DNA of 64,000 nt from Plasmodiophora brassicae. Its lineage: Eukaryota > Endomyxa: Phytomyxea > Phytomyxea > Plasmodiophorida. Below are positions 49,992 to 60,746 of the stretch, piece by piece. Made by a program: the position numbers and the translations under genes. The notes beneath the pieces are model-generated. The model saw only the letters and a program-made list of their open reading frames with translations, ran no database searches and was not told where the DNA came from. The stretch spans positions 186,001 through 250,000 of the forward strand of contig CP145428.1 of NCBI GenBank assembly GCA_036867785.1. The letters run 5' to 3'. The first letter of the stretch is position 1. Every line of letters starts with the position of its first letter.

Positions 49992-52900
49992 CTATAAATT
50001 ATGACGCGCGGCCGTCGTCGTCTCGACGAAGCGGATGCCCCGGTCGGCGGCCATGTCCAGCACCGGGTTGTAGACGTCGGGCGTGGTGGGCTTCACGACG
50101 CCCCGCTTGGCGACGCCGCCGTCCAGGACCAGGCGGGCGGCCAGCGCGGCCGTCACGCCCACCGTCTGAGCCTACGTCGTAGCGTGATGAGATCGGGTGA
50201 TTGGCGTGGCGCCCCGAAACGTGCAGACCATGGCGCTGTCGCCGAACGGGTTGCCGTACTGGACCAACGTCGACACCTTCGTGACGGGCGACGTCGTGCC
50301 GCCGTGCGGCGCGACCGAGAGCCGGTGCTGGAGGATCACCTGACGGCACGGTTCAGACACACGCGACGACGACCGCAGCGGACCGACCAGGTCGCGTTCG
50401 TTGGGCCCGAACGAGAGCCTGGGACGCAGCACGGCGACGAACGCGTCCAGGACGGTGCCGTCGCGGGCATCGACGCGGGCGCCGCTGTCCAGCATGCCGA
50501 GCCAGCGCAGCGCCGACACGCAGCGCCCGGCATCGTCCGCCGACACGCCCCTGCTCTCGAGGAACGACGCCAGATCGGCGGACGCGGTCAGCCTCGACAG
50601 GAGCGCCGGCCAGGTCCCGTCGAGGTCCGCCCGCGCCTCGCTGGACAGCAGCCCCAGCTGCGCCATGCAGTACAGCAGCGACGAGTACCCCGCGTAGCGA
50701 ATCGTGCCACCTGACGAGCAGCCGTCAGCACGCGATGGCTCGACACGTGACCCCAGACGCAGGGTACGGTAGAACGACTGGACCGACTCCTCGACGCCGT
50801 ACTCGCTCTCGTATATCAGGCTGTTACGGTTCGGCGTGTGCTCCAGCCGGAGCGCTGGCGATAAGTGCAACGGGCGGCTGGCTCGCAGCAAGTCCTTCCC
50901 CTCGACGGCGATGACCTGTGTGGCACACGCACCCCGGTAAGACGCGCGCCCGTGCACGTGCGATACGCACCGCACCTCGCCATTCTGTCGGTACACCGCC
51001 GCGTTGAGCGCCGCCAGGAGCGCACCTCTCGGTGACCAGCTGAACTTGTACATGAACGGGTTGTCGGCGGCTTCCGGAGCGGGAAGGCCTGCCGACACCC
51101 GCGCATTACGATCGAGCACGGCGGCGCGTACGTTGACGTACCTCCGCACGTGGATTCGAAGGATACAACGCTGCCACCCGTGCCCTTGATTTCGTCGATC
51201 ATCTTCATGGCGCTCATGTGGTCGAGCCCGGGATCCAGACCTGCGCCGACGACACATTCGGTTGGATGAGGTGCGCACCCACGACACAAGCGACGTCCCC
51301 GACCGCATTCGTTCAGCACGACGATTCCTAGACGACGATTGCGGTCAGCGGCAGGCGTTCCGATGCGCGCTCCATGTTGCCCCACTGACCTGCCTCCTGT
51401 GCAGCCGTATGCAGTTTCGCCAGCTCGGGCGACACGTAGCTGGCCGTAATCATATCCGTTCGCACGTCGATACAGAGGCGCGCGACCTTCGCATGCAGGT
51501 GAGCTGGTAGCAGGCTGATGACGGCGGCGCCTCCTTGGACGAGCTTCCGAATGTCGCGTTCTACGCAGACGGGGGGCGGATTAGGCACACCGCCCGATTG
51601 ACGCGACTGGGGTCCTCACCAAAGTCGTCAGCATCGATCTGCACGGCGGCCACTCGCGATCGTTTAGAGCGGCGCGCCAGTGCTTCCGCCTGCTGGAGGT
51701 TGTCGCTCCCGATGACCAGCTCAATGTCGTCGTAGCTGGTCAGGACGTCGACGCAGGGGCCGGCGACGAGTCCGGACCCCAGCAGAACGACCCGCTTCTT
51801 GACTGCGGGGATCGAGGCGGGCATTGCCTGACAATGGAAGCCGGTTAGAAGACGGGCCGGGCGACGCTGCCCAAACGATCCACACCGGGGCACGGGACGA
51901 GGCCGCCCTCCCGTTCGACGGCAGGGCGGTCACGACGGCTTCGGCGCTGGGCAAACTTTCGGCCAGCTGGGTGACCCGGGCGCTCATGGCGGCGATATGC
52001 TCGCTGTCGTGGCCGCTGATCTCGACGACCGCATTGCTCTTTCGGCTCATGCGCGGGCGGTTCGAGTCAACGGCCATCTGGTGGATGGTCAGGCCTCCGC
52101 CGCACAGCTCGATCACATCCAGGACTCGGTTGATCAGGCCCGTGTCGAACAGGTGGCCTGGCAATGCGAACCATGAACCGGGAGGGCCGACAGCGATCCC
52201 CAGCGACGCCGACCTGTGATGGACAGTACGGCGGACGCATGCGGTTTGGGCGGGCGCGACGACTCCATCGACCGGCGCAGCTCGCTGATGTAGTCGTACT
52301 CGTGGCACAACGCACCGTTCGACGTGATGCAGGCGGCGCGTAACTCGTCCGGCAGGGCGCACTCGTCAAACGGCTGGTCGGCCGCGCAGGTGGACAGCAC
52401 CGACGCGAAGTCCACCAGCGCCGAGCTGAAGTGGCCGGACGCCTCGCGCGGGAGCTCTGCGGGAAGGTTGTCGACGGCCAGCAACAGGACGCCGTCGTCG
52501 TTCAGGTCGGTGGTCGTCGTGCCCGACGACGGGTTGTACACGACGAACGGGTCGTCGATTGTCGTCGCCTTCTCCAGGAACTGGATGGACCCGCCAATGT
52601 CGCACGAGATGTCGGCGATGGCAGCGAGGTTCCGGGTCGGCGAGTCCTTCAACTGCTCAGCAGTCAGGAGGCGCGGGAACCGGTGGTCCCAGTAGATGCC
52701 GTTGACCAGCACCGTGATGTTCGGAAGGACACGCTCGTGGAACATGGGGCGGTACAGGTGCGGGTTCTCGTAGTAATGCTCGCGGTCGAACGTGGCCCCC
52801 GCTGAGAACACAACGCATGAGATGGTCGAACCAGGACGGAACGGCACGCCGTACGTTCGACAGGAGCCACCAGGTCCGAGGTCTTGAGGTGGACACCGTA

Positions 52901-53703
52901 CACTTTGTGTGGGTCGGCGTTCCCCCGGGCGCGAAGATGAGCAAGGTCGTCCACGTCGACGTACTCGTGTGGCAGCAGCTTGAATATGTCCATGGCGCCC
53001 TGCGTGACGTTGCCCGCGCCCGTGAAGGCGAACGTCAGCGGGGTCAGCGCCTTCGGCAGGCCTACGCGGGCAACCTCGCGCCCAGCAGCAACCACGTTCT
53101 CCTTGGCTTGATCCAAGCTGGCGTGCATGTAGGCGGACGGCATCGCCAGGAACGGCGTCGACATGCCCATCGTCAGGAACCGGTGGCCGCAACCTCGCAG
53201 GATGTCAATCATGCCGGCATTGCCGGCGAACCTGCCGAACGCCACCAGGCGCGTGCTCGTCGCCGGATCCCGAATGCATTCGTAGTCGAACAGGCGGACG
53301 TTCTTCGCCAGGCACGCGTCCAGGAACGGCATATTATCCGGCTGCGCTTTGATCACGTGCGAGAAGATCACGTAGTTCCTACCAGGAATCAGGTTGTCAG
53401 CCGGGACCTCCTTCACGCCAAAGATCGTGTTGGCGGCCGTTAAGTCATTCGTGATGACAGCACCCGCCTCTCGGTACTCAACGTCTTTGAACACGCGCCT
53501 AGACAACGTTGGGCATGAACGGCACACACCGACGTACGCTCGGGATGCAACCTTTCGGAAGGTTGAACGAGGACGTCGATGCCGCTGGCGACAAGCGCGG
53601 CAACGTCCTTCGGTATCAGCGGGGCTCGTCGCTCCCTACGTACCCGGCAATCGTCAAATCGTTCCACGACGACGATTGCGCCCCCCCCCCCCGCGGCTAC
53701 CAT
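49992..53703 (-). CDS. AASS: AASS: bifunctional lysine-ketoglutarate reductase / saccharopine dehydrogenase
   Basis: The gene has about ten exons with short introns, each restoring family motifs. ATG at 53703. The LKR domain begins RVRRERRAPLIPKDVAALV and VLVQPSERRVFKDVEY, then ADNLIPGRNYVIFSHVIKAQ and FAFTGAGNVTQGA. A linker domain has GHLFDTGLINRVLDVIELCGG. SDH begins KKRVVLLGSGLVAGPCVDVL (NAD-binding GxGxxxG) and continues AVISLLPAHLHAKVARLCID, a junction reading NECGLDPGLDHMSAMKMI, then NPFMYKFSWSPRG, MVCT and VGVTAALAARLVLDGGVAKRGV to TAG at 49992-49994. Together they turn lysine to aminoadipate semialdehyde plus glutamate, usually in mitochondria. The whole reading appears intact. A run of 12 G follows the start codon. 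Confidence 0.93.
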
Positions 53704-54095
53704 TGGTTCTTGACCTCGCGCAGGATGCCGATGCAGGGTCGCCGCCCGTGACGCGTCATGGAACAATGGCCGTCACCGGCGACGTCCACTTTAAACAGAG
53801 TGACGCGTTTTGTTGCCCCTCAGTGGGGATTTTTTGTACGACACGCGCGATTTGATTCGCGCCCCCAAAAATAGACGGCAGTGTCGTTCCGCACCGGCCC
53901 GGCCGTTCCTCCCCACATACTCGGAACGCCACACACACACACTGCGCATATAGCACTCGATCGGCCTCGTGGTGCCGCTACGAAGCTGTCGGCCGCAACC
54001 GCATCGCGCGCGATCGTGAACCATTGCCGTTTCTCTAAACCTTTATCTTAACAGACATACCTGGCACTGCTGCTGGGACCACCGCACGATGGGGG
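53704..54095. other. Intergenic region
   Basis: About 390 bp between the AASS start and the stop of the next minus-strand gene. Nothing recognised beyond an ACACACACAC run near 53930-53940. Confidence 0.5.
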
Positions 54096-54923
54096 TCACA
54101 CCGCAGCGATCGTGAAGCAGATAGCGCCAAACGCGATCATGATCGAGGGGAGCAGCGAGGAAGAAGAGTTTGGGGAGTTGCGTCGCTTCCGTTTCGCGGG
54201 CTCGGATGACGTCGGCGCTGCCGCCGCCGCCGCCGGCGTCTGCTGTTGGGCTGGCTGAACCGCCCACGGTTGCTGGCAATTGTTCAGCGCGGTGATGTGC
54301 GCGACGATCTGTTTCGGCGTGTGGGCGTCCGTGAAGCGTTCCCAAGTGTTGGCCTTGGCGAAAAAGTAGAACTCGTGATGGTCCCCTTTGCGGGTGCGCG
54401 CGAACATGAAATCCCTGCCCGAGCACGCCATTTCGGTCACCGTTTGATACCCGAAGCTCGGGGAATTGTCCTCATCGAATCGTCCTTTACAGAGCGAGAT
54501 CGTCTTCCCGACGCGCTCGTGAATCTTCAGGCAGTTATCCGTCGTTAGCGTAACGTGTGTGAAACTCGGCTCCTCGAGCGTAGCACGTGACAGCTGTTGC
54601 CCTCCGCTACCGTACTCGATCCTGTCGAAGCCGCGGTACACGATCAAGGTGGAAAAGTCACCAGACCCTCGCTGGCTGTCGGATACACTGATGAACGCTC
54701 CGGCGACGTGCCCGCTCGACGTTGAGTAGAGCGACCATAGCTGGCCGGTCCACAGCGACCGTAGCGTGCCCGACACGAATTCCGACCCGGGCAGCGCACG
54801 CCAGATGCGGCCCGGTAGGTGCGAAAACCATTCCGCCCACCCCTCAGCGCGCTTGTTGGCGGCGTCCACTCCCGCAAGGCACGATGACGCAATCACGATC
54901 GCCAGAAGGACACGGACGCGCAT
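54096..54923 (-). CDS. Secreted GPI-anchored protein, unknown
   Basis: ATG at 54923; 275 residues, no intron. It has a signal peptide (VRVLLAIVIASSCLAGVDA) and a globular domain with several Cys (DNCLKIHERVG, ISLCKGRFDEDN, MACSGRDFMFARTRKGDHHEFYFF). A PH-like or beta-rich fold is possible (FSTLIVYRGFDRIEYG). A Pro/Ala/Gln linker follows, then KRKRRNSPNSSSS and a C-terminal hydrophobic end (LLPSIMIAFGAICFTIAAV) typical of a GPI-attachment signal. Family not recognised. Confidence 0.7.
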   Translation of the reverse strand: MRVRVLLAIVIASSCLAGVDAANKRAEGWAEWFSHLPGRIWRALPGSEFVSGTLRSLWTGQLWSLYSTSSGHVAGAFISVSDSQRGSGDFSTLIVYRGFDRIEYGSGGQQLSRATLEEPSFTHVTLTTDNCLKIHERVGKTISLCKGRFDEDNSPSFGYQTVTEMACSGRDFMFARTRKGDHHEFYFFAKANTWERFTDAHTPKQIVAHITALNNCQQPWAVQPAQQQTPAAAAAAPTSSEPAKRKRRNSPNSSSSLLPSIMIAFGAICFTIAAV

Positions 54924-55524
54924 CGGTTCGTTCGTGCCGCACGTGTGCGTGCTCCAGCGCGCTCGAATCAGTCAGCCGTGCGCGTCCATCCAAATATAGC
55001 AACGGAGGCCCCGCACAACTGCAGCGAACTCCCGTCGTTCGATGCGCACTTGACGTTCGGCCTTGCCTGTAACTTGTTCCAGGTTTACCGTAGGAGGTGG
55101 CCTGCAGTGGGCCACTCGGCAAGCGCGTCAGCGGGGAGCGGAAGCGTTCTGCAAATAAATTCGCCGGGATCCGGTCATGGGCTGTTGTTGCCTGGTGACA
55201 GTGTTCAGCAGGCTGCATGGGCAGTCCGATGCGGGCCCTGCTGTCGGGCGTCGCCGCCCGTTGCGGTTGGCTCTGACGACCCCGACCGCGCCCGGAAGTC
55301 GCCAATCACGTCGGTTGACGACAACGACAATTCGAACGCATCGCATACAGACTGTGACGGCGTCGCCACCGAGCAGCACAACAGCCTGCCAGCAATGCCT
55401 CGTCGCAGTAGATAGTGCTGCACAAGACGGAACCGCCACGGCGTCCGCCGCGCCGTGTGTTGCGTTTCTGGCGGCAAAGGGCGCCCGCCAGTCCGTCGGC
55501 CGATCCGTCGCGGCGCGGGGCATC
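54924..55524. other. Divergent intergenic region
   Basis: About 600 bp between the GPI-protein gene (minus) and UBC9 (plus). Open frames on both strands look like GC-driven shadows; nothing else recognised. It presumably holds both promoters. Confidence 0.45.
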
Positions 55525-56178
55525 ATGTCGATCGCGAGGTCGCGCCTGGCAGAGGAGCGCAAGGTCGGTTGGGAGGGGGGCGTGACCCGATGCGGAACGC
55601 TGACTGGCTGGCGTGGTGGCTGCAGGCCTGGCGGAAATCGCACCCGCACGGGTTCTTCGCGCGCCCCGATCGCAACCCGGATGGGTCCACCAACATCCTC
55701 CGATGGGTTTGCGGCATTCCAGGCAGGCAGGGCGTACGAGTTTCCGATTCCATCGTGCCTGGGCGTCCGTTTGGTTTTAATGCGTTCGCGCACAGACGGA
55801 CTGGGAAGGCGGCGTCTACAACGTCGTCGTGCAATTCACGGAGGACTACCCGATGAAGCCACCGAAATGCCAATTCGAGCCTCCGATCTTCCACCCGAAT
55901 ATCTGTTCGTCCGCATCTACGTTCGGTCGGGCGCCTCGTTAACATGTACCGCAGATCCATCGGGGACCGTCTGCCTGTCGATTCTCAGCGAGGACAAGGA
56001 CTGGAAGCCGTCCATCAGCCTGAAGGAGATCCTGCTCGGCATCCAGGCGCTGCTGAACGAGCCGAACAACAACGACCCGGCGAACGAGGCGCCGTACCAG
56101 CTGTACCGGACGAACAGGAAGGCGTATGCGGAGCGAATCAAGGCGCAGGCACTGAAGTTTGCGCCAAAGTTCGACTGA
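55525..56178 (+). CDS. UBC9: UBC9, SUMO-conjugating enzyme E2
   Basis: Four exons: 55525-55563, 55626-55733, 55796-55904 and 55955-56178, with introns of 62, 62 and 50 nt. The spliced protein is about 159 residues. It begins [20 protein letters not shown] and continues with [35 protein letters not shown] (HPN motif) and [18 protein letters not shown], where C is the thioester cysteine, then [12 protein letters not shown] and a basic KRAQ-like end. The N-terminal Arg/Lys residues and DKDW favour Ubc9 over ubiquitin E2s. It transfers SUMO to target lysines in the nucleus. Confidence 0.95.
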   Translation: MSIARSRLAEERKVGWEGGVTRCGTLTGWRGGCRPGGNRTRTGSSRAPIATRMGPPTSSDGFAAFQAGRAYEFPIPSCLGVRLVLMRSRTDGLGRRRLQRRRAIHGGLPDEATEMPIRASDLPPEYLFVRIYVRSGASLTCTADPSGTVCLSILSEDKDWKPSISLKEILLGIQALLNEPNNNDPANEAPYQLYRTNRKAYAERIKAQALKFAPKFD

Positions 56179-56300
56179 GACGACGGGACGTTGCTGACTG
56201 ATTCGAATACAGTCCGGTCGGGCATGTCACGGGCACAAGCACTGCCCCTGCCTGCGATCCACCAGGCGTACCCGCCTGATCGTTAGTGCGGTGGTCGGTC

Positions 56301-58641
56301 ATGTTGGCCGGCGCTAGCCGGACCTCGCGGGTCGCCCCTGAGATCAGTCGTTCCGCTAGGGAACGCATCACCGACACCCTTGACGAGATCGACGATGATC
56401 GCTGGACAACCATCGTGTCGTACGGCACGTCGTTCACGCTGATGATGGCGCACGTCGTCGACATGGTCCGGTTCAGCAATGTCGAAATGGAGCGCGACTT
56501 CACCGAGGAGAACATCACGAAGCACCTGCCCAGCAGCCAAGCGCGTCTCGTCGTCGTCCTCGTCGTTGTCGTCATCGTTGAGGCATGCATCATGGCTGGC
56601 CGTGGTCAGATGATCCAGCTCGGCATCGCCTGCGCCCTGATCGCCATCAACGCTGCCAGTTACTTTGCCAGACATTACGTCGATGTTCGACACTTTGCCG
56701 TCGTCTGCACTGTGGTCAGCCTCGTCGCCGCGATCATGGTCGCGTTCGCGCCTGCCGATGTCAACAGCAAGTGGCCGATGGGGCTGCTCCTCGCTGTCCT
56801 CGGCCTGTCCTCCGTCCTAATCCGCATGCGCCTGCTGTACTTCATCGCGATCACGTTGGGCACGATCGTGACGTTCGTCGCGTTGACGTACCACGACCTG
56901 GCGGGCGCTGCCCTGCTCACCGTCATCTCCGTCATCTTCCTGATCGGCGCGTTCCGCAACGAGGCCTGGCTTCGTAGCGAGTTCCTGCAGAAGAGCGCCG
57001 TCGAGAACGAGAACAGGATCCTGAAGATGCGCCTGGAGCGCCTGAACCAGGCGCCGGTGTCGTCCCCGCTCGAGCACGTCGTCACCGTCCTTCGTAGGCC
57101 TGCGTCGCGCCCTCCGGGTTCCGTCCGCCCTAACGTTTGACCGCAGGGGCCCTGCTGCACAGCAAGTATAACGTGCCGCCCGTGGTCGAAGATCGCATCA
57201 AGTCGGTGATCGAGATGCTGTCGATGGACCCGGAATCGCTGTTGCGGCCGTCGTTCACCGACCAGAGCGAGGACAACAGGCGCCTGCTCGGGTCGCTGAT
57301 CCTGGGGACGTCCGAGCGCAAGGTCGGGTCGGCGACGTCGCGGCCGCACGTCCTGGTGCATCAGGTGTCCATGGCGCACCTGCAGCAGTTCCAGGCGTCG
57401 GTGGACAGGTCGGCGTCGTCGAGGCACCAGTCGGGGATCCACATGCTGGAGCGGACGAACTCGAAACGGGCGCTGGCCGACAGCAGCATCGTGAACGCGA
57501 CGATCGAGATCGAGCTGAGCAAGCAGATCTCCGCGCGGTCCTGGAACATTGACCTGATCGACATGAACGCCAGGACCGGCGGCCACGTCCTGTCCCTGGT
57601 CGCCAAAGTCCTGTTCGACAAGCGCGACCTGTTCAAGACGCTGAAGATCGACCCGGTGGTCGCCAGGAACTTCTTCGGCGAGGTCGAGAGCAGGTACAAG
57701 CCCGTGCCGTACCACTGCGCCTCCCACGGTACGTACGCGGCCCATGTCGCATTCGCTCGGATGACGGTCGTCGGCAGGCGCCGAGGTCGCGTACTCGTTC
57801 TACCACCTGCTGGTGACCAGCAGGCAGCTACAGAGCCTGGAGTCCCTGGAGGTCATGTCGGCGCTGATCGCCTGCCTGGGCCACGACATCGGCCACCCTG
57901 GGTTCAACAACGCGTTCATGGTGGCGACGTCGTCGGACGTGGCGTTGCTGTGTACGCTGGTGCGTCGTCGGCGACCTCGGGCCATCGCTGAACCGCGTCC
58001 CAGATAACGACATGTCGGTGCTGGAGAACTTCCACATTGCCGAGCTGTTCCGAGTCATGTCGTTGCCGAAGCACAACATCCTGGCGTCGCTGTCCAAAAC
58101 GCAGTACCGGGTGGCTCGCCAGATCATCATCGACGTGATCATGGCCACCGACCTCGGCAGGCACTTCGACGTCCTGTCGAGCGTGCGCGCCAAGATCGCG
58201 CTGGCGCCTCCGGGCGACGAAGCGACCGTCGTCAACTTCTTCGAGAAGGACGTCACCCTGATGCTGAAGCTGGTGGTCAAGCTCGCCGACCTGTCGCACT
58301 TCGCGAAGGACCACGAGATCCACATGAAGTGGAATTCGCTGCTGCTGGAAGAGTTCTACGCGCAGGGCGACCAGGAGCGCACGCTGGGCCTGCAGGTGTC
58401 CCCGCTCATGGACCGCAACGAACGGGAGTACTGCCTGGGGAAGAACCAGAACGCGTTCATCGACCTGATCGTCCGGCCCCTCTACGAATGCGCTAACGTC
58501 GTCCTGTTCGGCATGACGCCCATCGTCAGCGAGCTCAACAGCACGGTCGCATACTGGGCCAGGTACGTAGACCGGCCCAAGTCCCTTGGGCTGGGCGGCG
58601 AACCACCACCCAAACTCACCAGAGACGGCTCGAATATATAA
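56301..58641 (+). CDS. Six-TM membrane cyclic-nucleotide phosphodiesterase
   Basis: ATG at 56301. The N-terminal exon has six hydrophobic helices (LVVVLVVVVIVEACIM to LLTVISVIFLIGAF), then a coiled coil (SAVENENRILKMRLERLNQ). Three introns follow, the first 57094-57146. The catalytic PDEase_I domain has YHCASH...AEVA (general-acid His), HDIGHPGFNN (HD metal motif), YNDMSVLENFHIAELF (LENxH), DLSHFAKDHEIH (third Asp) and an ending YWARYVDRP. The spliced protein is about 720 residues. It should hydrolyse cAMP and/or cGMP at a membrane facing the cytosol. The 6-TM plus coiled coil layout resembles membrane adenylyl cyclases more than animal PDEs. Confidence 0.88.
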
Positions 58642-59064
58642 CCCCATCGATAGAAGGCCATAAAGCCCATGATCAGGATACATTCGGCCACAAGCGCTGC
58701 TGGAACCACTCGGCGCCATATGGGTCGGCCAACCCGCCACACAAATCGACGGTCATTGCTTCGTCTGGGACAGGTTGGCCCTGTAAATGAACACGACATG
58801 CCGACGGCGGTCGCCATGATCATGGCTCTACAAGCACCATCGATCAGCAGCGCGCGCCACGCCGTCGCTGCCATCGCCGTCGCGCGAATATTCTCGACGT
58901 ACACGTTGGGGACCCAGGCGATTGTCCCGACGTCGGCGAACGACAACAATAATAATTCTATTCGGACGAAAAACCATTGCAGACGCGGTCTGTGCCAAAT
59001 CCCGCAGCGTTTGTGCCTTGTTCCTGAACCGCGCAGTTTTTGACGTCGTCGCAAGACGATCCAT
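58482..59064 (-). CDS. Small membrane protein, unknown
   Basis: Candidate ATG at 59064 (MDRLATT), then a GTCAAA...CACAG intron of about 55 nt into a frame with hydrophobic helices (WFFVRIELLLLSFADVGTIAW, MIMATAVGMSCSF, VVPAALVAECILIMGFMAFYRWGYIF). As read, it runs into the 3' end of the phosphodiesterase on the other strand; a further intron may end it sooner. Its start is only 9 bp from the start of the plus-strand gene at 59074. Confidence 0.4.
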
Positions 59065-59073
59065 CCCGCGCCA

Positions 59074-59621
59074 ATGACCGACGCCGCCTTTGCCTTGTTC
59101 CAGCAGGCTCACGCCGCCGCCGCGGCCGCGCGCAAGGCGTACGACGACGCCTGCGATGCGGACGCGAGTGATTCGCGTCTGGCCTTGCTGCGCGAGCGTG
59201 CGGAGCACGCTGAGCGTGCGCGGGATGTTGCCCGCGATGTCTACGTAGCGTCACGCGGCCCGTCCAGCGGTACGTATCGGCTCGGCTTCTACTGGATTTT
59301 TTTTATTGCGTTGATTGAACTTCTAGATGACTCGACGCTGATAGTAGGCGATTGGTTTCTGGTCGCTGCAAGAGACGTGATTGCTCATGCATATGCTCTG
59401 TTTCGACATCCAGGGCCGGATCGGCCACAATTGGGGTCCTCTGCTAATAGTCCTGAACGGCGTCATCGCCAACACGCATCCGAACTCGGCCGTACGAATT
59501 GTGCTGACATTATTCGCGAAAATTTGTCTGATCTTAAAACGTGCAGCAATATCTGTCAGGGACGATAGGAACAGTCGCGCTGTTCCTGTTCCTTTATCGG
59601 GTGTGCAAACGGCGCCGTTGA
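59074..59621 (+). CDS. Probable tail-anchored small protein
   Basis: ATG at 59074. Exon 1 is an Ala/Arg helical segment (FALFQQAHAAAAAARKAYDD, AEHAERARDVARDVY). A later exon at 59547-59621, preceded by a good GTGCAG acceptor, reads QQYLSGTIGTVALFLFLY and ends VCKRRR, a hydrophobic tail with basic cap typical of tail-anchored ER or mitochondrial proteins. How the middle (59280-59546) is spliced is not settled; straight reading gives 164 residues to 59568 instead. Confidence 0.4.
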
Positions 59622-60174
59622 GGGCAGTCGAGCTGCGCCATCGCGCCAATCGCCCTTCGCCTCAAGATTACAAACATCATCAATAGTATAATTTCGGTTT
59701 TGTTCCAACGGCTCTGGTTCTGCCGCCTCAATCAAACGCCAACTCTCCTACAGTATGCACGATAGGAAGGTAGAAAAAGATTTATTTTTGTTGTATTACG
59801 ACATTTGAAGCGACCGGTAACGGGAGCTCGGACGAAATTGTCGGAGCAGGAGCGCATGCTGTCCATCGGGCTCTCACACTCGTAGGATTCGTGCCATAAA
59901 CTGTCACATTGAAATTGGCCTCATCATGCCTTCCATCGATCTCCACCGGTGAGCTAAACGGTTGAGTTATAAAAATTTCGTCAATTGTGGCAGGGCATTT
60001 ATTAGTGGTATATCATTTTCTGTGTCTAGCCACGTTCTGAACCGCTGTCATTATTGCAAGCATTGACATGCGTTTGTGACGTCCTCGATGACTGATGGCG
60101 AATGACATGATCGACAAAATCTGGTCACGAGGCGGCGCGTCACGGCACGCGGGTTCGCCAACGTCTCCATCAAC
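59622..60174. other. Intergenic, AT-richer
   Basis: About 550 bp of lower GC sequence with T-runs; no convincing coding exon or RNA gene. Confidence 0.5.
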
Positions 60175-60372
60175 ATGACTAGATCTGCGGTGACATCTGT
60201 AAGTTCCGGCGACAGCCGTGCGAAAAATCAGCTACAAACCGTGCGCGACAATATTGAACACGCAGTCGAGGTGCATCCGGTCCTGGCTACGCTCGAACAT
60301 GTCTCGAACCTCGACGACGTATCGCGTACCGACCCAGTCATGGTCGAGCAATTGCTGGACAGCCTGCGTTGA
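60175..60372 (+). CDS. Small helical protein, unknown
   Basis: A 65-residue ORF from the ATG at 60175: helical, charged, without signal or TM (QLQTVRDNIEHAVEVHPVLA, LDDVSRTDPVMVEQLLDSLR). It could be a complete small protein or an exon of a larger gene. Codon composition is like neighbouring genes. No family recognised. Confidence 0.4.
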   Translation: MTRSAVTSVSSGDSRAKNQLQTVRDNIEHAVEVHPVLATLEHVSNLDDVSRTDPVMVEQLLDSLR

Positions 60373-60746
60373 TTGATGAGCCAAAGCTTAACAGACAGGA
60401 CATTGTGTCAGTCGCACGAGTGGGTTGGTACGAAGGCCTGTGCCGATAAAGCATGTATCACCGGCCATGAAAAAGTCGCCGCCCTCGAGCGTGGCAGGCG
60501 CCGCGATGCGACCAAGCACGCGTGCCTGCAGGATTTCCATCACCTCAACCATAAGATCGACCTCGCCGGCACGTTGCGGAGATGTATAAACATACTGAGC
60601 GTTGTGCCAGTGGCGTTTTTTGCGACCTCAGTTGAATCGCAAAAACAACGCCGACAAACGTTCCAAACGTTGCGCCTGTTTTTTTTTGCGCACCAGGTGC
60701 TTTCGTCTAAACGACTGCGACGAAGGTTCAGCCCAGACAGGCAGCG
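60373..60746. other. Intergenic region
   Basis: Nothing recognised. Near 60620-60700 are T-runs and the short inverted repeat AACGTTCCAAACGTT, just upstream of the phosphatase gene. Confidence 0.45.
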
